DNA of 36,591 nt from a bacterium. GTDB taxonomy: Bacteria > Patescibacteria > Dojkabacteria > SC72. The DNA lies in the NCBI GenBank assembly GCA_029553845.1, contig JAKPKF010000080.1:1-36591 (forward strand), read 5' to 3'. The notes beneath the pieces were generated by a model. It saw only the letters and a program-made list of their open reading frames with translations, was not told the origin of the DNA and did no database searches. Shown here one piece after another: positions 29,081-36,437 of the stretch; position 1 is the first letter of the stretch, and each line of letters opens with the position of its first letter. Position numbers and translations under genes: made by a program.

Positions 29081-30109
29081 ATGAATATGATTAAACTTAT
29101 CCTAACTGTACTACTTACTTTTAGTGCAGTAAATGCCCAACCCACATTTATTCGTGGTGATCTAAATATTCGTTATAATACTCGTAGTATCGACGGTGAG
29201 GTAGAAGAGGGTGTTGATGATGTATATACTATGAATATTGTTGTATCTAATAGTGCTCAATTTCGTGGTACTATTATGTATCGACCATACATCAAGAATA
29301 CATTCTCTAACCAAGAAGGGTCAGCTACATTTAATCTTAATTTAGATGTTGTTAACCCTAATAACCCTACTCAATCTCGTAATATTGGTATGATGACAGG
29401 TAAGGTACCTATCGATTATGATAACATTTATGATTACTCTAATGGGGATGTTCAAGTTAGTATCTTCTCTATGGGTACTGCTAAGGGGTTTGATAGTAAA
29501 TATCGAGGTACTACTGCAGGTAAAGCTCCAGTTGATACCGGATTAATGTCTAATATTCGAAAGAAGATTTCTGATAGGATTAATATCTCTAAATCTGTAG
29601 GCGGTAAATCAGTTACTATTGCTGTTACTAAATACGACAAGATGGAATTTGTTAATCATATTATTGCTGCAGGTCCGGTACAAATCTATTCTGAAGTTAC
29701 GGTTAATGGATGTATGTTGTATGATTATGAGAGGTCTGCTTGGTATCTACAAGACATGTCAGTGACATATCCAGTTGATGGTCGAATGATGATTGATAAG
29801 ATTTCTGGTAATATTCGATGGAATTCAACTGAAAATAAGTATGAGTTTGATGTTAGAGTGAATGAACCCCCAATGACTGAAGCCTCGGTATTTTCAGGTC
29901 CGGCTGATGAATCTGCATTTTTCACTGTAGATAATACTATTGCATCTTTAACTGGAGATATGAAGTATCAAGATACCACCGTGAATAACATCGTAACCGG
30001 CTCATCAGTTAAGATTGATCTGGTGGGTAATAAGTTAACAAAGCATCAGACTATGTACTTGGCTAAGTTGTTACTGATTAGTAATATCGTACCGCTTAAC
30101 GCTGATTAA
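29081..30109 (+). CDS. Exported protein with signal peptide, unknown function
   Basis: The 342-residue product starts MNMIKLILTVLLTFSAVNAQ, a classical signal peptide with a likely cut after VNA (residue 19). The mature part is beta-rich and contains a PVDTGLMSNIRKKI linker and a second beta domain. No transmembrane helix follows and there is a single cysteine, so a periplasmic or secreted location is expected. Phage proteins exported by the Sec route are uncommon; it might act in superinfection exclusion, lysis or envelope remodelling. A terminator follows. Confidence 0.65.
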   Translation: MNMIKLILTVLLTFSAVNAQPTFIRGDLNIRYNTRSIDGEVEEGVDDVYTMNIVVSNSAQFRGTIMYRPYIKNTFSNQEGSATFNLNLDVVNPNNPTQSRNIGMMTGKVPIDYDNIYDYSNGDVQVSIFSMGTAKGFDSKYRGTTAGKAPVDTGLMSNIRKKISDRINISKSVGGKSVTIAVTKYDKMEFVNHIIAAGPVQIYSEVTVNGCMLYDYERSAWYLQDMSVTYPVDGRMMIDKISGNIRWNSTENKYEFDVRVNEPPMTEASVFSGPADESAFFTVDNTIASLTGDMKYQDTTVNNIVTGSSVKIDLVGNKLTKHQTMYLAKLLLISNIVPLNAD

Positions 30110-30116
30110 TACTACT

Positions 30117-30148
30117 CTAAAACCACCACATAATGTGGTGGTTTTTTA
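30117..30148. terminator. Terminator after the exported protein gene
   Basis: A perfect stem containing AAACCACCACA and its complement with a T6 tail. The tail is also the T-rich start of the next promoter. Confidence 0.88.
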
Positions 30149-30176
30149 TTGCGCTTATTAATATTCAATATACATT
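30149..30176 (+). promoter_or_regulatory. Promoter of the deaminase cluster (TTATTGC type)
   Basis: TTGCGC, a 16-base spacer and TACATT, preceded by TTTTTTA. The TTGC box ends 30 bases before the ATG at 30183. Confidence 0.55.
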
Positions 30177-30182
30177 CAATTT

Positions 30183-30587
30183 ATGCCTAATTTTACAAGA
30201 CTAGTTGATATTGCAAGGGCTATTAAACTCGAAAAACAGAGTGGTAGGAGTTTTCATGTAGCATTTGCATTAAGACATAGAAAGATTGTCGAAATTGGTG
30301 TAAACAACCTAAAAAAGTGTAGTCCTGCATCATTAAAATATAAACCATACAATGATTGGCATAGACCGGATTATAAAGCTCGAATTCACGCAGAAATGGA
30401 TTGTATTGGTAGGTTAAACAGATTAGATATAGATCATAAAAAGATCATTATTGTATCTATTCGTATAGATAATAATGGTAGGGTTTCTTGTGGTAAGCCG
30501 TGTCCAAACTGTTCATATCAACTGGGTTTAGCAGGATACACTAAAGTCTTTTATTCAGATTCTAACGGTCAATTTAACAAACTATAA
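30183..30587 (+). CDS. Cytidine/deoxycytidylate deaminase-fold protein
   Basis: The 134-residue product has the zinc-dependent deaminase signature: HAEMDCIGRL (HAE near residue 63) and GKPCPNCS (PCxxC near residues 101-104), separated by a strand. It probably deaminates a cytosine nucleotide or a base in nucleic acid. The substrate is unclear because the N-terminal region (FHVAFALRHRKIVEIG) is shorter than in dCMP deaminase. It could feed dUMP for dTTP synthesis alongside the dUTPase. It starts a plus-strand cluster. Confidence 0.75.
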   Translation: MPNFTRLVDIARAIKLEKQSGRSFHVAFALRHRKIVEIGVNNLKKCSPASLKYKPYNDWHRPDYKARIHAEMDCIGRLNRLDIDHKKIIIVSIRIDNNGRVSCGKPCPNCSYQLGLAGYTKVFYSDSNGQFNKL

Positions 30588-30588
30588 C

Positions 30589-30798
30589 ATGTTTAACATA
30601 GGTAATCATATTAGAGATTGTACACGACCGGTAATTACCGGTCATATATTCTGTAAAATACAAACAGAATCAAGAAAATGGAATCCAATCACAAAGAAGC
30701 CTGATGGAGAATTAGTAACTAAGGTTTCGTATATTGTGATTAGTAAAGCCACTAATCATTCATTTGAAATCGAACATAAAAATGCGGAGCTATTATGA
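30589..30798 (+). CDS. Small protein of unknown function
   Basis: The 69-residue product follows the deaminase by one base and overlaps the next start by 4 bases. It is beta-rich with a VSYIVISKAT strand pair and an acidic end. No motif is recognised. Confidence 0.55.
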   Translation: MFNIGNHIRDCTRPVITGHIFCKIQTESRKWNPITKKPDGELVTKVSYIVISKATNHSFEIEHKNAELL

Positions 30799-30953
30799 TT
30801 AAGAGGTTATGGATTAAGTTAAAGATGATTTCAGCTACTATTAACTATATAATAGTAGCTGAATTAGGTACTCGTGCGGAATATGAATCGTATGAGTCAC
30901 TATATAAAGTTTACATGCATTCATTGTATAATGAATTAAAAGCATCTAAGTAA
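30795..30953 (+). CDS. Small 52-residue protein
   Basis: The frame starts MIKRLWIKLKMISATINY and ends NELKASK. The N-terminus is basic and amphipathic, the rest helical and tyrosine-rich. ATGA overlap with the gene before and 6-base spacing to the next gene support it. Function unknown. Confidence 0.5.
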   Translation: MIKRLWIKLKMISATINYIIVAELGTRAEYESYESLYKVYMHSLYNELKASK

Positions 30954-30959
30954 ACATAT

Positions 30960-31409
30960 ATGAATAAAGATCAGCAACATTTAGAGCGTGCATATAGTAA
31001 AATTTTATCAGAATCTGTTAATTTAGATGATATGTCACCGATTGATTTGGATGATCACTATCATCCATCACAATATAATCGCCGAATTAAAACCGTAGTT
31101 AATGTTCGAGATGAAATTGAAAATGAACTTAAAATGCTGGGGTTACCATATCAAGGTAGTGTTCAGATATATGCAGTAAATGATATAGATGTATCAACAG
31201 ATGATCATTTAGAAATATATTGGTCAACACCCGAAGGTAAAGATGTTCAGATTGCTACATTTTTACCGACTAGGTGGATTGCATATGATGAGAATGGTAA
31301 TATTGCTACACAAGAACCATACACTTGGGGTAAAGCTAATCAAGCGGTTATTGATACCGTTAGAAAGGTATTAGATCCGTCATATGAATCAGTACCCGAT
31401 GAAGAATAA
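30960..31409 (+). CDS. Acidic protein of unknown function
   Basis: The 149-residue product is acidic (N-terminal DDMSPIDLDDHYH, C-terminal SVPDEE). It has a central mixed alpha/beta domain with VQIYAVNDIDVS and LEIYWSTPEGKDVQIATFLP. No family is recognised. It ends the deaminase cluster, 66 bases before tRNA-Arg(TCT). Confidence 0.6.
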   Translation: MNKDQQHLERAYSKILSESVNLDDMSPIDLDDHYHPSQYNRRIKTVVNVRDEIENELKMLGLPYQGSVQIYAVNDIDVSTDDHLEIYWSTPEGKDVQIATFLPTRWIAYDENGNIATQEPYTWGKANQAVIDTVRKVLDPSYESVPDEE

Positions 31410-31475
31410 AGTATAATTGTATTTGCATTTAGTGTGTTAGTTGTTATCATTTGTCTTGTCAATTAAGTTATAAAT

Positions 31476-31552
31476 GGGGTGGTAGCTCAACTGGATAGAG
31501 CATCGGTTTTCTAAACCGACGGTCGGGAGTTCGAGTCTCCCCCACCCCACCA
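31476..31552 (+). tRNA. tRNA-Arg(TCT)
   Basis: 77 nt, anticodon loop TTTCTAA in a TCGGT/ACCGA stem, GC-rich acceptor stem, encoded CCA. It reads AGA, a frequent codon in AT-rich genes, and complements Arg(ACG) of the main array. Confidence 0.93.
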
Positions 31553-31583
31553 ACTTAAGATAAAATTTAACAAAACAAGCATT

Positions 31584-31706
31584 GTGATTTCAGCATTTAT
31601 CATTCTATTAGTGTTAACATTCACGACTGGTGTGTATACCGGTTACAATTATTGTAATTATCGTAAAAAATATAATACAACCACGGATCAAAACCATGAA
31701 AAATAG
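31584..31706 (+). CDS. Small single-pass membrane protein (GTG start)
   Basis: A 40-residue frame starting at GTG with VISAFIILLVLTFTTGVYTG as one hydrophobic helix, then a tyrosine/lysine-rich tail. It overlaps the next gene by 11 bases. No strong ribosome-binding site is visible, so the start is uncertain. Confidence 0.42.
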   Translation: MISAFIILLVLTFTTGVYTGYNYCNYRKKYNTTTDQNHEK

Positions 31707-31932
31707 AATCGTTGTATGTATTATATCCATTCTGTGCGGTATTGGGTTTTTATATGCATCTCAACATTTAGCCACATTAGCTCATAACGCACCACGTGAT
31801 GATTACGGTCCATCAATATTAGAAACAATTTATACAATTCCGGCAGTATTTTTCATGACCTCCGGTATGTGTTTAACGATTGGTGGTGTTGTTGTAATCA
31901 TATCAACACTTTTATCTGAAATTAAGAAATAA
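31696..31932 (+). CDS. Small two-pass membrane protein
   Basis: From the ATG at 31696 the protein has 78 residues. Helices lie at about 5-22 (IVVCIISILCGIGFLYA) and 46-70 (FFMTSGMCLTIGGVVVII), with a short extracytoplasmic loop between. The open frame extends back to 31630, but that part overlaps the previous gene. A holin-like or exclusion role is possible but unproven. Confidence 0.55.
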   Translation: MKNRIVVCIISILCGIGFLYASQHLATLAHNAPRDDYGPSILETIYTIPAVFFMTSGMCLTIGGVVVIISTLLSEIKK

Positions 31933-31949
31933 CACAACCATAATTTACC

Positions 31950-32025
<76 letters not shown>

Positions 32026-32034
32026 ATTTTACCT

Positions 32035-32436
32035 ATGACTAACAACAATCAGAAACATCGTGACGTCAATCAAGTACCCAAGAATTTTGTATACAACCTT
32101 CGCCTCAGCGGTATTAAGGTTCGTATCAAGCATTATCGCTGGGTATATGATAGTCTAACTAATGATTATTATCTGGCTCATGTAACAAAAGAGAATAAGA
32201 AATCTGTAATTATTGATGATGCTCGCGGTGGTCGTACAGAGGTAGAAGTTACTATGCATGATGGTCGGTCATATTCTGCTAGTTCCATCTGCCATTATAT
32301 GGATAACTATAATAAGAGGTATGGTGTGTATACAGCAGCCACTCGAGCTCTTAAGGCTGCCAAGGAAGCATCAAAACAGCGTAAGGGTATATATTGTAAA
32401 ATTTTAGTGGGTGATGACTCGCATGTGGTAGTTTAA
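32035..32436 (+). CDS. Basic protein of unknown function
   Basis: The 133-residue protein is basic. A first half contains VYNLRLSGIKVRIKHYRW and VIIDDARGGRTEVEVT; a helical end carries YTAATRALKAAKEASKQRKG. It may bind nucleic acid. It starts 9 bases after tRNA-Met. Confidence 0.55.
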   Translation: MTNNNQKHRDVNQVPKNFVYNLRLSGIKVRIKHYRWVYDSLTNDYYLAHVTKENKKSVIIDDARGGRTEVEVTMHDGRSYSASSICHYMDNYNKRYGVYTAATRALKAAKEASKQRKGIYCKILVGDDSHVVV

Positions 32437-32460
32437 TACCGTTAATGTATTAAGGATACT

Positions 32461-32616
32461 ATGAAAGAGTTAATACATTTGCTTATTTTCATCATCCTAT
32501 GTATAGTATGTTTGGTGGTGTGGTTTGTAGTAAATTTCAGTACTAGTGGTGTTGTGTTTATGATTGGTTGTTGCGTGCTAATTATAACATATTTCAGCTC
32601 AGATGCTGTAGATTGA
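32461..32616 (+). CDS. Small two-pass membrane protein
   Basis: A 51-residue frame starting MKELIHLLIFIILCIVCLVV with helices at about 4-23 and 28-45 and a short acidic end. It is one of three tiny membrane genes in about 1 kb. A possible GGA element lies a few bases upstream of the ATG. Confidence 0.5.
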   Translation: MKELIHLLIFIILCIVCLVVWFVVNFSTSGVVFMIGCCVLIITYFSSDAVD

Positions 32617-32679
32617 GATAGTGATTATATCAGACCTTTAGTGCTTGATTGTTATACAAAACTCAAATAATATTGAGGT

Positions 32680-34377
32680 ATGAAATCAAACACTAAAGGT
32701 TCTGCGTTATTGGTAACTATTATTATCGGTACGGTGTTGTTGATAGCTGTAACTGGGATTCTCACTCTTTCGCTTAATGAGTATCGAGGATTATTAAAAT
32801 CTTATCTCGATACTGCAGCTTTTCATATTGCAGAATCGGGTATTGATCGAGCTGCTGCAGCTATTACGAATAATGATTTTTCAAATGCTGTAGATGTTAT
32901 ACCCTCAAGTGTTTCTAATGAATCGGGTATCTGGTATAAAGGAATGCGTAATGGTGTAGTTGTATATTATCGCGGATTCTTTCCTATGGTAGATTTAGGT
33001 AATGGTAGATCCGGTATGTGTTCTGTAATGTGTTATCCTACTACGAGTACTACATATACCATATATACTCTAGGTACTGCAACTAACGGTACAAACATCA
33101 CATCTCAACGAGCAATAAAGGTAGAATTTAAAGCTAATCAAAATACAGGTAGTGGTAATGGTGCTGCTATAGTAGCGAAGCGATCATTGAGTATTGGTTC
33201 GGGTTCCGACGAAAACCCGTTTGATGTAACTCGCGAATCGTATATTCGAGTAGCTAGTTATGATAGTAATAAGGGAGCTCCTAATATGGTAGTAGATATG
33301 AAGACTGGAGCGATTACTGGTAGTAATTATGATGACGATACATCTATCGGTGTTAGAGATGTTAATGGTACTGCTAACATATACTCTGCTATTGTATATG
33401 GTAATATCGTAACAGGTGGAGATAGGTCATCCATCATACTTCAAAATAATACTAAGTATGGTACTAAACAATGTACGTCAGGTAATCCATATGCCTGTAC
33501 GTTAGTAGATATAGATAGTGCTGCAGCATACTATAAAAATAATACTGCAAATATCGGCTATACGGGGTTTAATATATCCGATACTGGTGGTGTCGGTGAT
33601 AATATATCTACAAACTTTAAATTCAATGATAGCGATTTCAATATAGATGGTTTTAATACTGATGGATCATATAATACTGATGGATTAATTCAAACTAGAC
33701 TCACATACGACAAAGATGGCACTAAGCTAGTTGACTCAAGTAATGCCAATCTCAATAAGAATAAGGTATATATCGGTCCTAGTAATTACACTTCGGGATC
33801 TGGTACAAAATCGTATACTGTTGTTGATAATGTAAATGACATGGAAGAGATTGTCATTAGAGGTCAAGCTGTATTGATTGTTGGTAACAATATGAATAAT
33901 GCTAATTTGAAATTATCATTTGTAGATGATCAATCGACTCTTACATTAGTACTTGGTAATACTAGTACATCTAATGGTACATACACATTAATGACTCAAA
34001 ACGAGCTTAATAATATTGCCCCTGATGACAACATGCAAGGTGTAAATCAAAATATACAGAATGCTGATTATATACCATCAAGATTTAAGATTGAAAGTGC
34101 AGGAACACCAACTGTATGGTTCCGTGTTGGTAATAAGAGTAGAGCTTCAGCAGTAATCAAAGTACCTAATGGTAAGGCTTATATTGATTGTCAATCGGCA
34201 TCTAGACGTAATCAATTTAGGGGTCAGTTAATTGCTGACGATGTTACAATTCTAGGTAATTGTTGTCTAGACTTCTTCTATGATGTGCAATTAGGAAAAT
34301 CAAAGGATACCAAATCTAAATTATCATTAACTAGCTGGAAACAGATTCTACCATCAACATATGTTAATCAATTATGA
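32680..34377 (+). CDS. PilX-like protein with type IV pilin-type N-terminus
   Basis: The 565-residue protein opens MKSNTKG followed by SALLVTIIIGTVLLIAVTGIL, a prepilin peptidase-like G-S junction and 20-residue hydrophobic helix, then LNEYRGLLKSYLDTAAFHIAESGIDRAAAA, the classic PilX/pseudopilin continuation with AES. The rest (about 70-565) is a long beta-rich, Asn/Thr/Gly-rich ectodomain with two cysteine pairs, perhaps beta-helical. A GAGGT ribosome-binding site precedes the ATG. In bacteria PilX-like minor pilins prime pili and contact surfaces. In a phage it may alter host pili to block other phages or aid attachment; this is inference. Confidence 0.7.
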   Translation: MKSNTKGSALLVTIIIGTVLLIAVTGILTLSLNEYRGLLKSYLDTAAFHIAESGIDRAAAAITNNDFSNAVDVIPSSVSNESGIWYKGMRNGVVVYYRGFFPMVDLGNGRSGMCSVMCYPTTSTTYTIYTLGTATNGTNITSQRAIKVEFKANQNTGSGNGAAIVAKRSLSIGSGSDENPFDVTRESYIRVASYDSNKGAPNMVVDMKTGAITGSNYDDDTSIGVRDVNGTANIYSAIVYGNIVTGGDRSSIILQNNTKYGTKQCTSGNPYACTLVDIDSAAAYYKNNTANIGYTGFNISDTGGVGDNISTNFKFNDSDFNIDGFNTDGSYNTDGLIQTRLTYDKDGTKLVDSSNANLNKNKVYIGPSNYTSGSGTKSYTVVDNVNDMEEIVIRGQAVLIVGNNMNNANLKLSFVDDQSTLTLVLGNTSTSNGTYTLMTQNELNNIAPDDNMQGVNQNIQNADYIPSRFKIESAGTPTVWFRVGNKSRASAVIKVPNGKAYIDCQSASRRNQFRGQLIADDVTILGNCCLDFFYDVQLGKSKDTKSKLSLTSWKQILPSTYVNQL

Positions 34378-34709
34378 ACACACAATCTAGATTCCTATTA
34401 GATCTACATTACTTTTTCGCTCAAACTGATGGTACTTATGCAATACCTAACTCATCGGTGGGTGATTTACTTAAACGAGCTAAAATAGAAATCGAAGCAC
34501 TTCTACAACCACCACCAACTAAGAACTATATAAATCATTCAGTAGTTGAATTACAAAATATGATATTATCTAACACAATCAGTGATACGGATAAGCGACA
34601 AATCTTAGCTGAACTTAATTTTAGAACATTTAATACGGGGTATAAATTCGGTCGAACCGATGCAGAATTGTCAGAATTGTCAGCTAGAGATTTTGAAAAT
34701 AAATATTGA
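34374..34709 (+). CDS. Helical protein of unknown function
   Basis: The 111-residue product is mostly helical and overlaps the pilin-like gene by 4 bases, which implies coupled expression. It contains LLKRAKIEIEALLQPPPTKN and a charged C-terminal helix. No membrane segment or motif is seen. Confidence 0.55.
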   Translation: MNTQSRFLLDLHYFFAQTDGTYAIPNSSVGDLLKRAKIEIEALLQPPPTKNYINHSVVELQNMILSNTISDTDKRQILAELNFRTFNTGYKFGRTDAELSELSARDFENKY

Positions 34710-34751
34710 TTATTAACAATAAACAACTACTATTATATACCAATACACAAT

Positions 34752-34979
34752 ATGGACCTAAGAGCGCAAGTAATTGGATATTTACGAGTTACAGATCCTA
34801 CTCATCGTCTAACATATACAAAATATGTGACAGATGCAATAGAACGCGGTATTAAACCGATATCAGCTCAAGATTGGGATATTCTTGTTAGTATGGTGGG
34901 TGATCGACAAATGACTGATACTGCAGTCGAGCGCAACTTTATAATTAATATGAAGATTGCAATTGATAATAAACCGTAA
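34752..34979 (+). CDS. Small protein of unknown function
   Basis: A 75-residue helical product starting MDLRAQVIGYLRVTDP, reminiscent of small phage helical-bundle proteins. No motif is recognised. It lies 14 bases before a tRNA-like gene. Confidence 0.5.
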   Translation: MDLRAQVIGYLRVTDPTHRLTYTKYVTDAIERGIKPISAQDWDILVSMVGDRQMTDTAVERNFIINMKIAIDNKP

Positions 34980-34993
34980 ATTAATACTTTCAC

Positions 34994-35071
34994 GTCTCGG
35001 TATTGGCACAGTTTCCTAAACTGATAGCGCATAATTGGATAATGTGAGTTCGATCCTCACCCGAGATACCA
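34994..35071 (+). tRNA. Aberrant tRNA-like gene with CCT anticodon-type loop
   Basis: 78 nt. The acceptor stem GTCTCGG/CCGAGAT, a perfect GTGAG/CTCAC T stem with TTCGATC loop, A discriminator and CCA are all present. The only 7-base anticodon-type loop (TTCCTAA, anticodon CCT for Arg) lies about 8 bases after the acceptor stem, leaving no room for a D arm. A D-loop-like AATTGGAT comes after it instead. It is either a D-armless or rearranged tRNA, or a tRNA-like RNA. Confidence 0.6.
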
Positions 35072-35086
35072 AATTTTAGTATACAC

Positions 35087-35251
35087 ATGAATGAATTAAA
35101 AGAGCTTGAGTTTGATATTAGTGAAGCTGAATATGAGGCTTCTAAATTACTAGATAGTGGAAACACATCTGAATATCTCGAAATGCAAGATCATATTACA
35201 TCCTTAAAATTACGTAGGGATCGTATTATTAAGCAATCAAAATTATCATAA
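35087..35251 (+). CDS. Small helical 54-residue protein
   Basis: The frame starts MNELKELEFDISEAEYEASK and ends IIKQSKLS. It is one long charged helical hairpin, probably coiled-coil. No function can be assigned. Confidence 0.5.
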   Translation: MNELKELEFDISEAEYEASKLLDSGNTSEYLEMQDHITSLKLRRDRIIKQSKLS

Positions 35252-35291
35252 TGTAATAATTGTATTAAATAGATAACAATTTAACTATAAT

Positions 35292-35564
35292 ATGAGCAGA
35301 AAAACCACAACAAACGAAATCGACCATTAAACCGCAATGCATGTATTGTGTTAATATAGATAATAATACTATTGAAGATCCTACTAATAAGGCTTATATA
35401 GAAACAGAAATTTTAGTATGTGAATCACCCGAAAACTACTAACAAATGCAAAGAATAATGATTGGGATGTAAAGGATGGTAGTGAAGTTGTTGTATATAA
35501 AATCGTTCCAATTGGAATTATTAAAAGGGGCGGTTGGAGTTTTAATGGATTAAGTAATATATAA
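35292..35564 (+). pseudogene. Phage protein broken by two frameshifts
   Basis: The ATG at 35292 reads MSRKTTTN then stops. In the +1 frame comes KPQCMYCVNIDN, NKAYIETEILVCESPEN and a stop. A further -1 change gives TNAKNNDWDVKDGSEVVVY then KIVPIGIIKRGGWSFNG and a proper TAA at 35562. The three pieces read as one small protein with a CxxC and a GGW ending. Both breaks lie beside A-runs, so sequencing or replication slippage is a likely cause. Confidence 0.55.
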
Positions 35565-35569
35565 TTTTT

Positions 35570-35666
35570 GCGACGATAGTGTAGCGGAAACACGGCAAGT
35601 CCGAGCGCGGTATCCCGCAAGTAGGCATCCAAATGGCAATCGGAAGTTCGATTCTTTCTCGTCGCA
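35570..35666 (+). tRNA. tRNA-like element with enlarged, unpaired centre
   Basis: 97 nt. Acceptor arms GCGACGA/TCGTCGC pair perfectly, a D arm GTGT/ACAC with an AGCGGAA loop and a T arm GGAAG/CTTTC with TTCGATT loop are clear. The 47 bases between them hold a GCGG/CCGC hairpin but no standard 5-bp anticodon stem, so no anticodon can be assigned. CTA follows the discriminator instead of CCA. It may be a degenerate tRNA, an interrupted one, or a tRNA mimic. Confidence 0.5.
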
Positions 35667-35685
35667 CTAAAACAAATAAATTAAA

Positions 35686-35862
35686 ATGAAATCCTTAAAA
35701 TTTAAAAGCGGACTGCAAAAAATTCGAGATATTAAAACTCCGTGTCTTCATCCAGAACATAATCCACCTTCGCATATTTCATTACCCCCCGGTGAATATG
35801 TTCATATCTGTCCGGGGTGCGGAGAAAAGAGAACTTTTGTGGTTCCGAACTTGTTTTGTTAA
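35686..35862 (+). CDS. Small zinc-ribbon protein
   Basis: The 58-residue product starts MKSLKFKSGLQKIRDIK and has CLHPEHNPP, LPPGEYVHICPGCG and a final FVVPN. Two Cys/His pairs suggest one zinc site. Proteins with C.HPEH.PP and PG.Y.H.CP.CG occur in many phages, with unknown function. The ATG follows the tRNA-like element by 19 bases. Confidence 0.6.
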   Translation: MKSLKFKSGLQKIRDIKTPCLHPEHNPPSHISLPPGEYVHICPGCGEKRTFVVPNLFC

Positions 35863-36049
35863 GTGTATAAAAATAAAATGTCCAAAATGTGACGGGGCAG
35901 GTTATTTACTTTTACTAAATTTGAAAAACAAAAAGAAACGAACAAAACATAATTTCGGAATTTCTGGTACTTGTCCGGTTTGCGATACTTGGTTGCGTGG
36001 CGGCGAGAAATGCCCAAAATGTAGTAAAAAAGTTAAGAAAAGTTCTTGA
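35792..36049 (+). CDS. Zinc-finger protein with two CxxC pairs, start uncertain
   Basis: The convincing part reads CPKCDGAGYLLL, then GTCPVCDTWLRGGEKCPKCSKK, with three CxxC pairs as in small rubredoxin-like or zinc-ribbon proteins. The open frame begins at a GTG (35792) but overlaps the previous gene by 70 bases; a TTG at 35837 would reduce the overlap to 26. No ATG lies between 35862 and the first CxxC. Either an alternative start or fusion by frameshift to the previous gene is possible. Confidence 0.45.
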   Translation: MNMFISVRGAEKRELLWFRTCFVKCIKIKCPKCDGAGYLLLLNLKNKKKRTKHNFGISGTCPVCDTWLRGGEKCPKCSKKVKKSS

Positions 36050-36079
36050 CTTAATCCAGAGTTTTTTCATCATACATTT

Positions 36080-36349
36080 ATGAATGAAATCGGCGACCAA
36101 CTTGCTCCAGAAAGAGAATTTAATTCGCTTGAGAAGTTAATTTATTATACACATAATGAACATTTTCGCGTGGAGCAACGGAAAATTTGTGAAAACAAAA
36201 TAAAATTCCGCAGCGCAGCAGAAGCCAGACAATTTAATCAATCTCATGGGCACAATAGATATGTTCGTTTATACCCGTACAAATGTCCGGTTTGTGGATT
36301 TTTTCATTTGACTAAAAATAAACACGTTGATGAAAAAAGCATCCATTAA
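36080..36349 (+). CDS. Small phage protein with C-terminal zinc knuckle
   Basis: The 89-residue product contains KIKFRSAAEARQFNQSH and YPYKCPVCGFFHLTKNK. The pair CPVCG..H with a preceding basic helix is common in short phage proteins that may bind nucleic acid. The gene is intact and followed by about 90 bases without a gene. Confidence 0.6.
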   Translation: MNEIGDQLAPEREFNSLEKLIYYTHNEHFRVEQRKICENKIKFRSAAEARQFNQSHGHNRYVRLYPYKCPVCGFFHLTKNKHVDEKSIH

Positions 36350-36437
36350 AACGAACCAAAAAACCTTGACTTTCATAACAAAAATACCATTATCGGTTGT
36401 GTTACTTAAAATATAAAAAACTAAAACATATAAACAC

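Noticed and set aside
28698..29084. 128-codon hydrophobic frame across the terminator
   Set aside because: It passes through the terminator stem and T-run and is out of frame with the genes on both sides.
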